The notes: generated by a model from the sequence alone, not told the origin. A stretch of DNA of 58,390 nt from Bacillus altitudinis 41KF2b (GCF_000691145.1 NZ_ASJC01000013.1:1-58390), one strand, 5' to 3'; counted from the stretch's first letter, positions 8,237 through 20,308 are shown. Translations and numbers: made by a program.

Positions 8237-9583
8237 TTGGCACAACAAGAGTTAAAGCGAGATTTATCAAACCGTCATGTTCAATTAATTGCCATTGGCG
8301 GAACGATTGGAACTGGGCTATTTTTAGGGTCTGGAAAGGCTATTCAATTGGCAGGACCATCGATCATTTTTGCGTACTTAATTGTCGGAATGGCCATCTT
8401 TTTTGTCATGAGGGCACTTGGAGAATTGCTCTTATCTAAGGCGGGCTATCAATCTTTAACGGATATAGCAGAGGATTATCTTGGACCATGGGCTTCCTTT
8501 GTGACAGGATGGACGTATTGGTTTTGTTGGATTATGACAGCGATGGCGGATGTTATTGCGGTCGGGGTGTATGTGCAGTATTGGTTTGATATACCGCAGT
8601 GGATTCCTGCTATTATTTGTTTATTGATTTTACTAGGATTTAATTTATTAACGGTGAAGCTTTTTGGAGAAATGGAATTTTGGTTTGCACTGATTAAAGT
8701 GATTACGATATTACTGTTGATTGGCGTTGGAATTGTCCTGTTAATCATTGGTTTTCAAACAGATGCAGGACCCGTGACGGTAACGAATCTGTGGTCACAC
8801 GGAGGATTATTTCCAAATGGTGTGACAGGCTTCTTATTGTCATTCCAGATGGTGATTTTTGCGTATGTGGGCGTGGAACTTGTCGGTGTGTCAGCAGCAG
8901 AAACAGCGAATCCGCAAAAAAATATCCCGTCTGCGATTAATAAAATTCCATTAAGAATTCTCTTTTTCTATGTAGGTGCGATTTTTGTATTACTATGCAT
9001 CAACCCATGGACAGAACTCAGTGCATCAGAAAGTCCTTTTGTGAAAACCTTTGGACTCATTGGGATACCAGTAGCGGCGGGACTCATCAACTTTGTCGTC
9101 CTGACATCTGCGGCGTCTGCTTGTAATAGCGGTATGTTCTCAACGAGCCGAATTTTGTATAATCTCAGTCATCAAAAACAAGGACCGGCATCTTTTGGCC
9201 GTCTAAATAAGCATGCTGTTCCAAGTAATGCCCTGTTTGTGTCGACGATTGTGGTGTCAGTAGGGGCTCTTTTAAGCAAGCTGATTCCTGAACAAGCCTT
9301 TGGTATTGTGACAACGATCAGTGCCATTTGTTTCATTTGGGTATGGAGTATTATTTTAATATGCCATCTGAAATATAAGAAGACACGTCCTGAACTGCAT
9401 AAGGCGTCTACCTTTAAAGCGCCATTTACACCTTTTGTGAATATAGCGGTTCTTGTGCTCTTTGCTGCTATTCTTGTCATCATGCTTTTCGCTGATGCAA
9501 CACGTCCAGCATTGTTATTGACACCCGTATGGTTTGGGTTCTTATTTTTGATTTATGCACGAAAGAAACGCCGTTCAGCATAA
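8237..9583 (+). CDS. Amino-acid permease (AlaP/AapA/CycA-like), glycine-riboswitch controlled
   Basis: The reading frame is open from 8018, but that region is the riboswitch. The real start is TTG 8237, six bases after GGAGGGTG, giving MAQQELKRDLSNRHVQLIAI and 448 residues. The GTIGTGLFLGSG motif in TM1 and about 12 membrane segments place it in the amino acid/polyamine/organocation superfamily, close to the D-serine/alanine/glycine permeases. Control by a glycine aptamer argues that glycine (with alanine or D-serine) is a natural substrate. Single-gene transcript ending at the hairpin just downstream. Confidence 0.85.
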   Translation: MAQQELKRDLSNRHVQLIAIGGTIGTGLFLGSGKAIQLAGPSIIFAYLIVGMAIFFVMRALGELLLSKAGYQSLTDIAEDYLGPWASFVTGWTYWFCWIMTAMADVIAVGVYVQYWFDIPQWIPAIICLLILLGFNLLTVKLFGEMEFWFALIKVITILLLIGVGIVLLIIGFQTDAGPVTVTNLWSHGGLFPNGVTGFLLSFQMVIFAYVGVELVGVSAAETANPQKNIPSAINKIPLRILFFYVGAIFVLLCINPWTELSASESPFVKTFGLIGIPVAAGLINFVVLTSAASACNSGMFSTSRILYNLSHQKQGPASFGRLNKHAVPSNALFVSTIVVSVGALLSKLIPEQAFGIVTTISAICFIWVWSIILICHLKYKKTRPELHKASTFKAPFTPFVNIAVLVLFAAILVIMLFADATRPALLLTPVWFGFLFLIYARKKRRSA

Positions 9584-9591
9584 TGAACGAA

Positions 9592-9628
9592 AAAAGCACA
9601 GCCTTTTTAAATGGCTGTGCTTTTGCTT
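9592..9628. terminator. Bidirectional terminator
   Basis: AAAAGCACAGCC and GGCTGTGCTTTT form a hairpin between the convergent permease and DUF3169 genes. Confidence 0.85.
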
Positions 9629-9630
9629 AT

Positions 9631-10311
9631 TTAACGATTTCTAATCTTCAACATATAGTATGCATTAAGAATGATCAGAACAAGTCCAACGACGATGATG
9701 GAGAAGAGCTGAGAGTGATTGGCGCCAAGAGAATAGACAATCAAAATAAACATGGCACCGGTCAATAAAATATTCATCATTTGAAAAGTGTGAAAAAGCC
9801 CATCGAGCATCACATGCTTTTCGCCTTCATCAGAAATGGCGAGCAGTTTTTTGCCATAATCTTTATCGGTTGGACTAGGTAGGTGACGATTAGGATAGAC
9901 GAGCTTTAGGACAGAGGTCGACACATAAGAAAGAATGACGGTGATCAAAAATAAGGCAGCATTTGTGAGAATCAGCCAGAGTGGCTGCTCAGTCACGATG
10001 GAAATACCAATTGCAATGATCGATAAAATGGTACTCACCGTATTAGCTAACGTTACATCAGTAAAGGTTCGGTACTGTTTTACCTCTAGTTCATCCTCCT
10101 CATCACCGGATACTGAAAGAGAGACTCTTTTCTTCATGCGTGAAATGCCTGAAAAACAATAAATGATGAATAGAACTGTCAAGCCAGTGATGACAAGGGT
10201 CGCCTCAAATGCAGCTTGCAGAAGTGTCAGCTCAAATTCGGCTGCCAGCAAACAGTAAGCACCGAGAAAACCAAGGAGAGCACCTAAGAGCATTTTGTAT
10301 ACAGTTTTCAT
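9631..10311 (-). CDS. DUF3169 family membrane protein
   Basis: A 226-residue protein with about six membrane segments in three pairs: about residues 5-25 and 38-55, 90-130, and 175-222. A cytoplasmic linker is rich in acidic residues (SGDEEDELEVKQY). This pattern and length fit the DUF3169 family of Firmicutes. The start overlaps the stop of the XRE regulator by 4 bp (ATGA), so the two are translationally coupled. Such pairs of a tiny XRE repressor and a DUF3169-type membrane protein are common in Bacillus; function is unknown. Confidence 0.75.
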   Translation of the reverse strand: MKTVYKMLLGALLGFLGAYCLLAAEFELTLLQAAFEATLVITGLTVLFIIYCFSGISRMKKRVSLSVSGDEEDELEVKQYRTFTDVTLANTVSTILSIIAIGISIVTEQPLWLILTNAALFLITVILSYVSTSVLKLVYPNRHLPSPTDKDYGKKLLAISDEGEKHVMLDGLFHTFQMMNILLTGAMFILIVYSLGANHSQLFSIIVVGLVLIILNAYYMLKIRNR

Positions 10312-10514
10312 GTGAGTTCATCCTCCTCGAATAGAAAAATATGTTCAATGGGTTCTTGAAAAATACGTGAAAGCCTCATAGCAAGTAAGAGAGATGGCAT
10401 TAATTCATCTCGTTCCATTAAGCTGATCGTCTGGCGGGAAACCTTTGCCCGTTTCGCAAGCTCCGTCTGGTTTAAACCATCACGTGCCCGCAGCTCTTTT
10501 AGCCGATTTTTCAT
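10308..10514 (-). CDS. Small XRE-family transcriptional regulator
   Basis: A 68-residue protein that is almost entirely a helix-turn-helix: LNQTELAKRAKVSRQTISLMER is the recognition region, followed by PSLLLAMRLSRIFQEPIEHIF. It belongs to the YozG/YvaO-like group of minimal Cro-type regulators. It heads the two-gene unit with the DUF3169 gene and probably represses its own promoter. The 160 bp upstream hold repeated TTGTCAAAATGATAA-like stretches (about 10580-10610) that could be its operator. Confidence 0.85.
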   Translation of the reverse strand: MKNRLKELRARDGLNQTELAKRAKVSRQTISLMERDELMPSLLLAMRLSRIFQEPIEHIFLFEEDELT

Positions 10515-10684
10515 TCTGTCACCTCAACTCTGATCAAAATGTTATCTTGATTGTAAAGTATTATATTCATTTTGATAAGAATATTTGTCAAAATGATAAA
10601 AATAATTGTCAGAAAGATCGCCTTTATTCAAAAGAGAATCAATGATACGCTAAAGAAAAGAGAAACAGAAAATAGGTGATGCCC

Positions 10685-11308
10685 ATGTTCATTGATCAAT
10701 TAAAAAGTGACTTACATCAATCACAGCCGCTATTTATCGGAGAAGAGACAGCGTTCAAAGCGGCAGTCCTTGTCCCTTTGGTGCAAGTAAACGGGGAATG
10801 GCATGTTTTATTTGAAGTGCGATCACTGACGATGAGAAAACAGCCTGGCGATATTAGCTTCCCAGGAGGCAAACTCGACGGCGGCGAAACCGCACAAGAA
10901 GCTGCACTGCGGGAAACATATGAAGAACTAGGGATTCCGCCCGAATCCGTCAAGGTTTTAGGACAACTCAGCCCTTATATTGCCTCTCCATCCTTTGTGG
11001 TATATCCATTTGTCGGAATCATTGATGAACAGCAGGTCAAACATTCCTTTAATCAAGAAGAAGTAGATGAGACCTTTACTGTGCCTCTATCATGGCTCAG
11101 CCAATACGAACCGTACTTACACCATGTATCGGTGCAGCCAACACCAGGAGAGGACTTTCCTTATGAAAAAATCATGAATGGTGAAAAATACAGCTGGGGG
11201 AGTCGTTCGATTGAAGAGTGGTTTTATGATTACAATCGTTACACCATTTGGGGATTAACTGCCCGCATATTAAAACATTTTGTGATGGTTGCAAAAAGAA
11301 ATTCCTAG
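10685..11308 (+). CDS. Nudix hydrolase, probable CoA pyrophosphatase
   Basis: A 207-residue protein. ATG 10685 is preferred over GTG 10676 and ATG 10679 because AGGTGAT sits just ahead of it. The Nudix box is complete from GGKLDGGETAQEAAL to RETYEELGI. The upstream block LFEVRSLTMRKQPGDISFPGG matches the extra motif of the CoA pyrophosphatase branch (PCD1/NudL), which splits CoA and its esters into 3',5'-ADP and phosphopantetheine. A TRP-rich tail (WGSRSIEEWFYDYNRYTIWG) also fits that branch. No operon partners. Confidence 0.8.
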   Translation: MFIDQLKSDLHQSQPLFIGEETAFKAAVLVPLVQVNGEWHVLFEVRSLTMRKQPGDISFPGGKLDGGETAQEAALRETYEELGIPPESVKVLGQLSPYIASPSFVVYPFVGIIDEQQVKHSFNQEEVDETFTVPLSWLSQYEPYLHHVSVQPTPGEDFPYEKIMNGEKYSWGSRSIEEWFYDYNRYTIWGLTARILKHFVMVAKRNS

Positions 11309-11328
11309 AGAATCAGCTCTAGGAATTT
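11299..11328. terminator. Bidirectional terminator overlapping both stop codons
   Basis: AAATTCCTAGA and TCTAGGAATTT form a perfect 11-bp stem between the convergent Nudix and DUF4188 genes. It includes the last codons of the Nudix gene. Confidence 0.8.
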
Positions 11329-11807
11329 GTTGTATAAAGGCGTTCTTTTGCAGTTTCTTTTCCTTTCCCTTTTCCAATTAGGATGGGCGCTTTCGCTTGG
11401 CTCAATCCATATGAAGGCATGTTCACGTAGATAGATTCATATGAGCCGGCTTGAATTTGATACGTTTCATGATAAATTCCGACCGCGTCATTATGTCGTG
11501 CTCTTTGGTTAAATCCTTTCCAAGCAGCCAAATGCTTCTCCATCTTGGCATAGGCAAGGAGGTCCTCTGTTGATTTCCAATATTGGATCATGGTGGTGGT
11601 GCGTAAACCGAAGTAATTTTCTGTCCCGAGAAAACCAAGTTCATCTTGATGTGTATAAAGTTCTTTGATCATCCCCGGCATCGCCTTAAATACTGGCAGC
11701 CATTGATGGACAGCCCAGCGTTTATTGATTCTCATTCCGATAATGAACACAACAATCGGCTCAGAATTGTCTGTTGTATACCTGCCTGCACGTATATTTT
11801 TTTTCAT
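11319..11807 (-). CDS. DUF4188 domain protein
   Basis: A 162-residue soluble protein. Motifs VVFIIGMRINKRWAVHQW, then FGLRTTTMIQYWKSTEDL, and ARHNDAVGIYHETY fit the DUF4188 family, which has a dimeric ferredoxin-like fold related to antibiotic-biosynthesis monooxygenases and haem-containing aldoxime dehydratases. It lies 4 bp after the PadR regulator stop, so the two are one operon. Substrate unknown; the regulator suggests a response to a phenolic or toxic compound. Confidence 0.75.
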   Translation of the reverse strand: MKKNIRAGRYTTDNSEPIVVFIIGMRINKRWAVHQWLPVFKAMPGMIKELYTHQDELGFLGTENYFGLRTTTMIQYWKSTEDLLAYAKMEKHLAAWKGFNQRARHNDAVGIYHETYQIQAGSYESIYVNMPSYGLSQAKAPILIGKGKGKETAKERLYTTNS

Positions 11808-11811
11808 TTGT

Positions 11812-12363
11812 TCAACCTTCTTTCCTCATTGATTCACAGGTCTCCACGCACCAATCAATTCCAGCCTGCGCCACTTTCTTTCCGTAATTTAACGTATACA
11901 GCCAATACTTCGCATCAGCTTCATCTGGATACAGCTCTTGAATGTTTTGTTCAATCGCAACATATGTCTCATAACGGATACGGAGCTGCCTCTCATAATC
12001 CTGTAAAAGCACCAATTTTTTCTCAAACGAAAGATATTGACCAAAAAATAACTTTAATAACACCTCATTTCGTTCTGATGGTACTTGATCGAGCGGCTGT
12101 GCCAGCCATTGCCTCAACGTGTCCAGCCCTTTTTCAGTTAGATGATATTCCCGCTTGTCTGAGCGGCCAGTTGTAGAAGTGGGTGAAACCTTCGCAAGCC
12201 CTTCCTCGACTATTAACTTTAAAGCTGGATAAATTTGTCCATAACTAATTTTCCAAAAGTGATGCAAGCTCCTATCAATTAATTGCTTCACTTCATACCC
12301 AGACTTACAATCTGTCGTTAAAATCCCCAAAATCGCATATGTCGTATCATTGTATTTTTTCAT
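11812..12363 (-). CDS. PadR family transcriptional regulator
   Basis: A 183-residue protein with an N-terminal winged helix (TYAILGILTTDCKSGYEVKQ, then SYGQIYPALKLIVEEGL and KREYHLTEKG) and a C-terminal helical dimerisation domain from about residue 90. This is the PadR two-domain (subfamily 1) layout. It is co-transcribed with the DUF4188 gene. A near-perfect palindrome lies 24-42 bp upstream of the start, so autoregulation is likely. Confidence 0.85.
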   Translation of the reverse strand: MKKYNDTTYAILGILTTDCKSGYEVKQLIDRSLHHFWKISYGQIYPALKLIVEEGLAKVSPTSTTGRSDKREYHLTEKGLDTLRQWLAQPLDQVPSERNEVLLKLFFGQYLSFEKKLVLLQDYERQLRIRYETYVAIEQNIQELYPDEADAKYWLYTLNYGKKVAQAGIDWCVETCESMRKEG

Positions 12364-12386
12364 TGATCAACACACCTATCTAAAAG

Positions 12387-12405
12387 ATATATCATTTAGA
12401 TATAT
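12387..12405. promoter_or_regulatory. Candidate PadR operator
   Basis: ATATATC-ATTTA-GATATAT is a perfect inverted repeat with a five-base centre just upstream of the padR-type gene. Binding is inferred from position and symmetry. Confidence 0.55.
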
Positions 12406-12545
12406 GATAAACGATGTATAACTGCAGATACAAGAGGTATGAGAAAAAAATAAATGCTAGAAAGGAGGTGAAGAGATCACTGATTGGTTAATCAATGAGA
12501 TGAATCCTTCATATAGAGTGAACGATTATAGTTTGGAGGGGACAT

Positions 12546-13439
12546 ATGAGTAAATCGAAAATCTGGATCATGACTATTCTGGCGGTCCTACTGATTGGTG
12601 GAGGCGGCTGGATAGCCTATCAAGCAATCGCACAAAAGAGTGGTTTGAATCATCCCTACGCCTTTGCATATAAGACTCATGATCGTGTGAACTGGTTCAA
12701 GGTAACGGAGAGAAACGGAAAAGTAACAGGCCAGCTGAACGAAACCATTTTAGAGGAAAATCCGCAAAGGCATTATGATCCCAATCTATTTATCAACAAA
12801 TATCAATTAACCGGAAAATCAATTGAAAACGGTTACGAATTTTATGTGAAGCAAGGGAAAGAAACGGTCACATATGAAGTTCACCTTGCCGAAAAAGATC
12901 TTTCTGTGAAAAAACAAGGTGAAAAGCACAGCATCACATACAAAGCAGTTGATCAAAAAAACCTACGTGCTGTTCAACAGGACATTCATACTCTATATGA
13001 GAAACTGATGGATGACACGGAAAATAGATTTCATGATTATGTACGAAACTTCATTAAGAAAGTAACAGGCGCTTATGGTTATCTGTATACAGCAGAGGAT
13101 GGTTCATACCAACTATTTTTAAAAGTAAAACGAATGTATATGCAGTCTGAATGGGCAGGTTCTTTTCTAATGAGAAAGGTCCCAGGAGATGGTGGTGAAC
13201 CTTATAAAGAAACGAAACATACAGCAGGTGGAGTTTCAGATGGGATAATGTTTGATTTGAGTACTTATCCTGCAATTGAAAAGGGTTTTATTTTAGGGGA
13301 AACTGACCGAGACGCAACATACATTAAATTTCCTTTTAAAATGGCAGGCGGGATCATAGAATTTAAAGCGGTCACGAAAGAGGAATATCAAGAACAAACG
13401 GAAGCATTCAAAAAGAAGGCGAAAGAATGGCAAAAATAG
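12546..13439 (+). CDS. Membrane-anchored exported protein, tandem paralogue 1
   Basis: A 297-residue protein with one N-terminal membrane segment (IWIMTILAVLLIGGGGWIAY) and an outside domain rich in lysine and tyrosine. No lipobox cysteine follows the segment, so it is likely an uncleaved anchor. Start ATG 12546 follows TTGGAGGGG. A 17-codon frame at 12500-12553, also ending at ATGAGTAA, overlaps the start and could couple translation. I do not recognise the family. The next gene is a clear paralogue, sharing the membrane segment, VKQGKET..YEV and DLSVKKQG. Confidence 0.75.
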   Translation: MSKSKIWIMTILAVLLIGGGGWIAYQAIAQKSGLNHPYAFAYKTHDRVNWFKVTERNGKVTGQLNETILEENPQRHYDPNLFINKYQLTGKSIENGYEFYVKQGKETVTYEVHLAEKDLSVKKQGEKHSITYKAVDQKNLRAVQQDIHTLYEKLMDDTENRFHDYVRNFIKKVTGAYGYLYTAEDGSYQLFLKVKRMYMQSEWAGSFLMRKVPGDGGEPYKETKHTAGGVSDGIMFDLSTYPAIEKGFILGETDRDATYIKFPFKMAGGIIEFKAVTKEEYQEQTEAFKKKAKEWQK

Positions 13440-13540
13440 ATCGTGTTGGAACAGATGATTGTTGTGAATGGCATTTCAGGACGATCAGAATAAATAGGGA
13501 TCTTGAAGGTTTTTCAAAACATATTTGAGTGGAGGTACCT

Positions 13541-14494
13541 ATGAGTAAATTGAAAATGTGGGTCGTGTCTATCCTGGCAGTACTCGTCTTAGGTGGAGGC
13601 GGCTGGACAGCATATCAAGCAATCGCACAAAAGAATTCATTGAATCATGCCTATGCATTTGCGTATAAAACGAAGGATAAAATGAGCTGGTTTGAGATAT
13701 CTGAGAATAAAGGCAAAGTAACGGGGCATCTAAACGAAAAGTATATAGAAGAAATATGGTGGGATCCCAAAATATATAATAAACAATATGTAGTGTCCGG
13801 GAGTTCAAAGGAAAACGGTTATGAATTTCGAGTCAAACAAGGCAAAGAAACAATCATATACGAAGTTCGAATGTCCGGTAAAGACCTATCTGTGAAAAAA
13901 CAAGGTGATAAGAAAAGCAGGATATATAAAGCAATCAATCGAAAAAAGCTAGATTCGTATCACAAAAAAATTCAAGATCGACATCAACATCTAGTTGATA
14001 CATCAGAAACTAGATTTTATGACAATATGAGACACTTCAGGGATAAAGTGGAGAAGGTATATGGTTTTCTATATACGGCAGAGGACAAACAACTATTTTT
14101 ACAAGTGGAAAGCATGCATATTGAGAATGGATGGCTCGGCTCTTTTCTAATAACAACTGTTTCTGAAGATGGTTGTAAGCCATATAAAGAAATGAAATTA
14201 GAAGTCGGAGGCTTTACGGATGGTGGAGGATTTTTAGACATGAGCTATGATCCTATAATTGAACAAGGTGTACTGATAGGTTCGACTGATCGAGATGCAA
14301 AATCAATCAAACTGCCAGTTAAAAAGACCAACGGTACAATAGAGTTAAGAGCTTTCACGCGTCAGGAATATAAAAAACTCCCTAAACCATATATCATGAC
14401 AGGAGATTCGGTAGAGTTAAAAGCTGTCACGAAAAAGGAATATGAAAAACAAGCGAAAGCATTTAAAAAGAAAGCAGAAGAAAAGAGAAAATAG
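13541..14494 (+). CDS. Membrane-anchored exported protein, tandem paralogue 2
   Basis: A 317-residue paralogue of the preceding protein. Start ATG 13541 follows GGAGGT; the GTG at 13529 overlaps that ribosome binding site. It keeps the N-terminal anchor (WVVSILAVLVLGGGGWTAY) and the GSTDRDAKSIKLPVKK block. Near the end it carries an internal duplication absent from paralogue 1: GTIELRAFTRQEYKK is followed by DSVELKAVTKKEYEKQ. Recent tandem duplication followed by divergence is the simplest explanation. Function unknown. Confidence 0.75.
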   Translation: MSKLKMWVVSILAVLVLGGGGWTAYQAIAQKNSLNHAYAFAYKTKDKMSWFEISENKGKVTGHLNEKYIEEIWWDPKIYNKQYVVSGSSKENGYEFRVKQGKETIIYEVRMSGKDLSVKKQGDKKSRIYKAINRKKLDSYHKKIQDRHQHLVDTSETRFYDNMRHFRDKVEKVYGFLYTAEDKQLFLQVESMHIENGWLGSFLITTVSEDGCKPYKEMKLEVGGFTDGGGFLDMSYDPIIEQGVLIGSTDRDAKSIKLPVKKTNGTIELRAFTRQEYKKLPKPYIMTGDSVELKAVTKKEYEKQAKAFKKKAEEKRK

Positions 14495-14502
14495 GTGATC
14501 TT

Positions 14503-14537
14503 AAACCAGATGAGTGAATCAACTTATCTGGTTTTTT
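14503..14537 (+). terminator. Terminator of the tandem paralogue pair
   Basis: AAACCAGATGAGT pairs with ACTTATCTGGTTT (one G-T pair), followed by a run of T. Confidence 0.8.
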
Positions 14538-14649
14538 ATGGAGAAACATTTGGTTGATTGATGATAGAAGGAACAAAAGAGTTGCTTTAAGTAAATAAAG
14601 AAAAGTATTTTGGGTATATAGACCTTAATAATTTTTAGAAAAATAAATG

Positions 14650-14678
14650 TTGACGCTTTCATATAATCAATATATACT
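14650..14678 (+). promoter_or_regulatory. Promoter of bglP-bglH-licT
   Basis: TTGACG at 14650-14655 and TATACT at 14673-14678 with a 17-bp spacer, about 30 bp ahead of the antiterminator site. An upstream CcpA site was not evident. Confidence 0.75.
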
Positions 14679-14705
14679 AAAAACAAATCCAATATAAATA
14701 AATTA

Positions 14706-14738
14706 GACATGTGACTGGTCATGCAGGCAGGATCTAAA
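14706..14738 (+). promoter_or_regulatory. RAT (ribonucleic antiterminator) site for LicT
   Basis: CATGTGACTGGTCATGCAGG followed by CAGGATCTAAA matches the RAT consensus (GTGACTG and GCAGGCA boxes) bound by BglG/LicT proteins. It overlaps the left arm of the terminator, so binding would prevent the terminator from forming. Confidence 0.8.
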
Positions 14739-14780
14739 AACGATGAATTTCTTTAATTTGTCGTTTTAGATCCTTTTTTT
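14730..14780 (+). terminator. Conditional terminator before bglP
   Basis: GGATCTAAAAACGA pairs with TCGTTTTAGATCC, followed by seven T. It overlaps the RAT site. Confidence 0.9.
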
Positions 14781-14825
14781 ATTGCCAAAATATAGGTCTC
14801 ATGTATGAGAAAAGGAGGAGAAAAA

Positions 14826-18156
<3,331 letters not shown>

Positions 18157-18187
18157 AAAACCACAATCATGAAAACAGGTGATGACG

Positions 18188-19036
18188 ATGTTTAAAATCA
18201 AAAAAGTTTTAAACTCGAGTGTGGTTCTGGCTGAAGATCAGAACCAACAGGAGATGGTTCTATTCGGCCGTGGGATTGGTTATGGACAAAAACCAGGTCA
18301 AATGATTGAAGAAAAGAAGGCAGATCAAGTGTTTATGTCTGTCGATAACATGAGAGCGAAGGAATTTCTCCAACTATTAGATTCAATGCCACAAGAGTTT
18401 ATCGATTTAACTCAGCATATTGTTCAATATGCTGAAAAACGCTTAAACTCAAGTCTGAATTCTGGTGTCTATTTTACCTTGATGGACCACTTGAATTTTG
18501 CAGTAGAACGGCACAAGAAGAACATTAATATTACAAATCGAGTATACTGGGAAATCAAAAACTACTATACCGAAGAATTTGAAGTAGGTAATTATGCGCT
18601 TGAGTTAGTCAACAATACATTGGGCATTCAATTACCAAAGGAAGAAGCGGCCAATATCGCCTTCCATTTAATTAATGCGTTAGGTGAAGAGTCCGATTCC
18701 AAAGATGGCATGAAGTATGCAAAGATGATCGGAAGTATTGTGAATCTTGTCCGCTATACGTTGAATATGAAAATGGATCAAGAGAATATTCATTACAGCC
18801 GATTTATTACACATGTGAAATTCTTTGTTGAAAGATTCTACGCAAATAAATTATTATCAGATCAAGAAAATGAGTTGTTTGAACAAATTGCACACTTGTA
18901 TCCTCAAGCGATGGATGTAGCTTTCAAAATCAAAGATTATATTAAACAGGTGCATAGTATTGTTATTCCAAATGACGAACTTACGTATCTGGCGGTACAT
19001 ATTCACCGCCTCATTTCTTATCAAGAACTGAAATAA
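18188..19036 (+). CDS. licT: BglG-family transcription antiterminator
   Basis: A 282-residue protein. ATG 18188 is preferred since MFKIKKVLNSSVVLAEDQ is the typical beginning of the RNA-binding CAT domain. Two PTS regulation domains follow (about 65-170 and 175-280) with the conserved histidines in DHLNFAVERHK, FHLINA and LAVHIHRL. It would be phosphorylated by BglP and HPr and, when active, bind the RAT in the bglP leader. In B. subtilis licT precedes licS; here it is third in the bglP operon. Confidence 0.9.
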   Translation: MFKIKKVLNSSVVLAEDQNQQEMVLFGRGIGYGQKPGQMIEEKKADQVFMSVDNMRAKEFLQLLDSMPQEFIDLTQHIVQYAEKRLNSSLNSGVYFTLMDHLNFAVERHKKNINITNRVYWEIKNYYTEEFEVGNYALELVNNTLGIQLPKEEAANIAFHLINALGEESDSKDGMKYAKMIGSIVNLVRYTLNMKMDQENIHYSRFITHVKFFVERFYANKLLSDQENELFEQIAHLYPQAMDVAFKIKDYIKQVHSIVIPNDELTYLAVHIHRLISYQELK

Positions 19037-19043
19037 ATGTGGA

Positions 19044-19070
19044 CCACTTGCCTTGTAATAAGGCAAGTGG
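19044..19070. terminator. Terminator after licT
   Basis: CCACTTGCCTT and AAGGCAAGTGG form an 11-bp hairpin followed by TTATTTGT. It may also end the convergent rap-phr transcript. Confidence 0.65.
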
Positions 19071-19089
19071 TTATTTGTATTGTATCGGT

Positions 19090-19212
19090 TTATGTTCCGA
19101 TAGGTCGTTCTGTTGGGCCAAGATTTGTATCATTTAACGAATTGTAAGACACCGTTTGTCCGAAAACAACGATAGCTAAAGCGAAAATGAGTAAACTCAC
19201 TTTTTTCATCAT
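19090..19212 (-). CDS. Phr pre-peptide (Rap inhibitor), PhrK-like
   Basis: A 40-residue gene too short for most callers, starting at ATG 19212-19210 after TTGGAGGAATT. It reads MMKKVSLLIFALAIVVFGQT, a signal peptide, and ends TERPIGT. The C-terminal ERPIG closely resembles the PhrK pentapeptide ERPVG of B. subtilis. As for other Phr peptides it would be exported, trimmed and taken up again by the oligopeptide permease to block its Rap protein. The gene lies wholly inside the 3' part of the rap frame but in a different reading frame, which is unusual; see the rap entry. Confidence 0.85.
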   Translation of the reverse strand: MMKKVSLLIFALAIVVFGQTVSYNSLNDTNLGPTERPIGT

Positions 19213-20308
19213 AATTCCTCCAATTAAGTGTAGTGTGTTCCAATTGATAGGCATCCTTCAAAAAGAGGTATGCTTGGTGAATTGAACCCAGCTCTTCAAA
19301 GTGTTTGGCAGCTAGTGCACTTAATTCACGGGCACCTTCAACATCCTTTAATTCTTTCAGAATACTGATGTCATCGAAACAGGTTTTAGCTTTTTTGGAT
19401 ATGTCTTCAGTGAAATATAGGTGATAGAGAAAATTCATTTTTGCTGTATAGATGGGGTTTCTGTCTATTTCTTGTTTTTGTTTGACCAATTCAAAATAAT
19501 AGAGAGCTTGCGACTTTTCATCAATGGAGAGTAGCTCTTTTAGTAACATAAACATGGAGTGTTCGAAATAACAAGATGAAAGGTAGTCATCATCACTAAG
19601 AGCCTTTTCTAGGGCATCAATACATTTTTTTGATTCTCCAACTTCAGCATATAGAATACTGATATTGTGATAAAGCTGTGATGCTAAAAAATGATCGTTT
19701 AATTGATTTGAGATGTGTAATGCTTTTGTGTAGTAATTCTCAGCTCTTTTGAAATCGCCAATATCCATGAAGTTGGTGGCTGCAATCACAAAAGCTGCTG
19801 CCAGTCTTCTTTCATAGCCATCATGCCCTTTGAAAATATCGATAGCATTCTGAATATAATGAAGTGAAATCAGGCTTTGGCGAAGCATCATATATAGGTT
19901 TGCGACCTTCGTATGGAATTCTGCTACTTCTATTTCATCAGGAATGTTTTGTAGTTTTTTCTCAGCAATTTTAAACAGTCCGATGGCTGATGCATAGTCT
20001 CTGTTATATGAAGCGTAAAGAGCTTTATATAGGTAAAAATAGTATTCAATTAAGTCGTTTGTTTTAGAAGGGTATTCTAGCACTGTCGGTTCATTTAGTT
20101 TTTTACCTCTTCGTTCATATAACATGAGCTTAAACTTGCCTTCTAGCAATGAATAGTAGGTCAAGACCTCCTGATTCTCTTCCATCTCTTGAAGTAATTC
20201 CTTTAATTCTGTGTAGATTGTCTTTGCATTGTGTACATCATGCTTACGAATGGCAATTCGCCAATCATTTAAACGATTCCCCACCTGTTCAGCTGAAATG
20301 ATTTTCAT
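19130..20308 (-). CDS. Rap family response-regulator aspartate phosphatase
   Basis: A 392-residue protein: an N-terminal helical bundle (about 1-70, VGNRLNDWRIAIRKHD) and tetratricopeptide repeats to about 360 (FKRAENYYTKALHISNQL and others). Rap proteins dephosphorylate Spo0F or block ComA and are inhibited by Phr peptides. Start ATG 20308 follows GAGGTG. Family members are usually near 375 residues and stop just before phr. Here the last roughly 32 residues (from NYDEKSEFTHFRF) are the phr signal-peptide region read in the wrong frame. A one-base shift would give a stop (TAA) just before the phr ribosome binding site, so the 3' end has probably suffered a frameshift or the sequence has an error. 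Confidence 0.88.
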   Translation of the reverse strand: MKIISAEQVGNRLNDWRIAIRKHDVHNAKTIYTELKELLQEMEENQEVLTYYSLLEGKFKLMLYERRGKKLNEPTVLEYPSKTNDLIEYYFYLYKALYASYNRDYASAIGLFKIAEKKLQNIPDEIEVAEFHTKVANLYMMLRQSLISLHYIQNAIDIFKGHDGYERRLAAAFVIAATNFMDIGDFKRAENYYTKALHISNQLNDHFLASQLYHNISILYAEVGESKKCIDALEKALSDDDYLSSCYFEHSMFMLLKELLSIDEKSQALYYFELVKQKQEIDRNPIYTAKMNFLYHLYFTEDISKKAKTCFDDISILKELKDVEGARELSALAAKHFEELGSIHQAYLFLKDAYQLEHTTLNWRNYDEKSEFTHFRFSYRCFRTNGVLQFVK

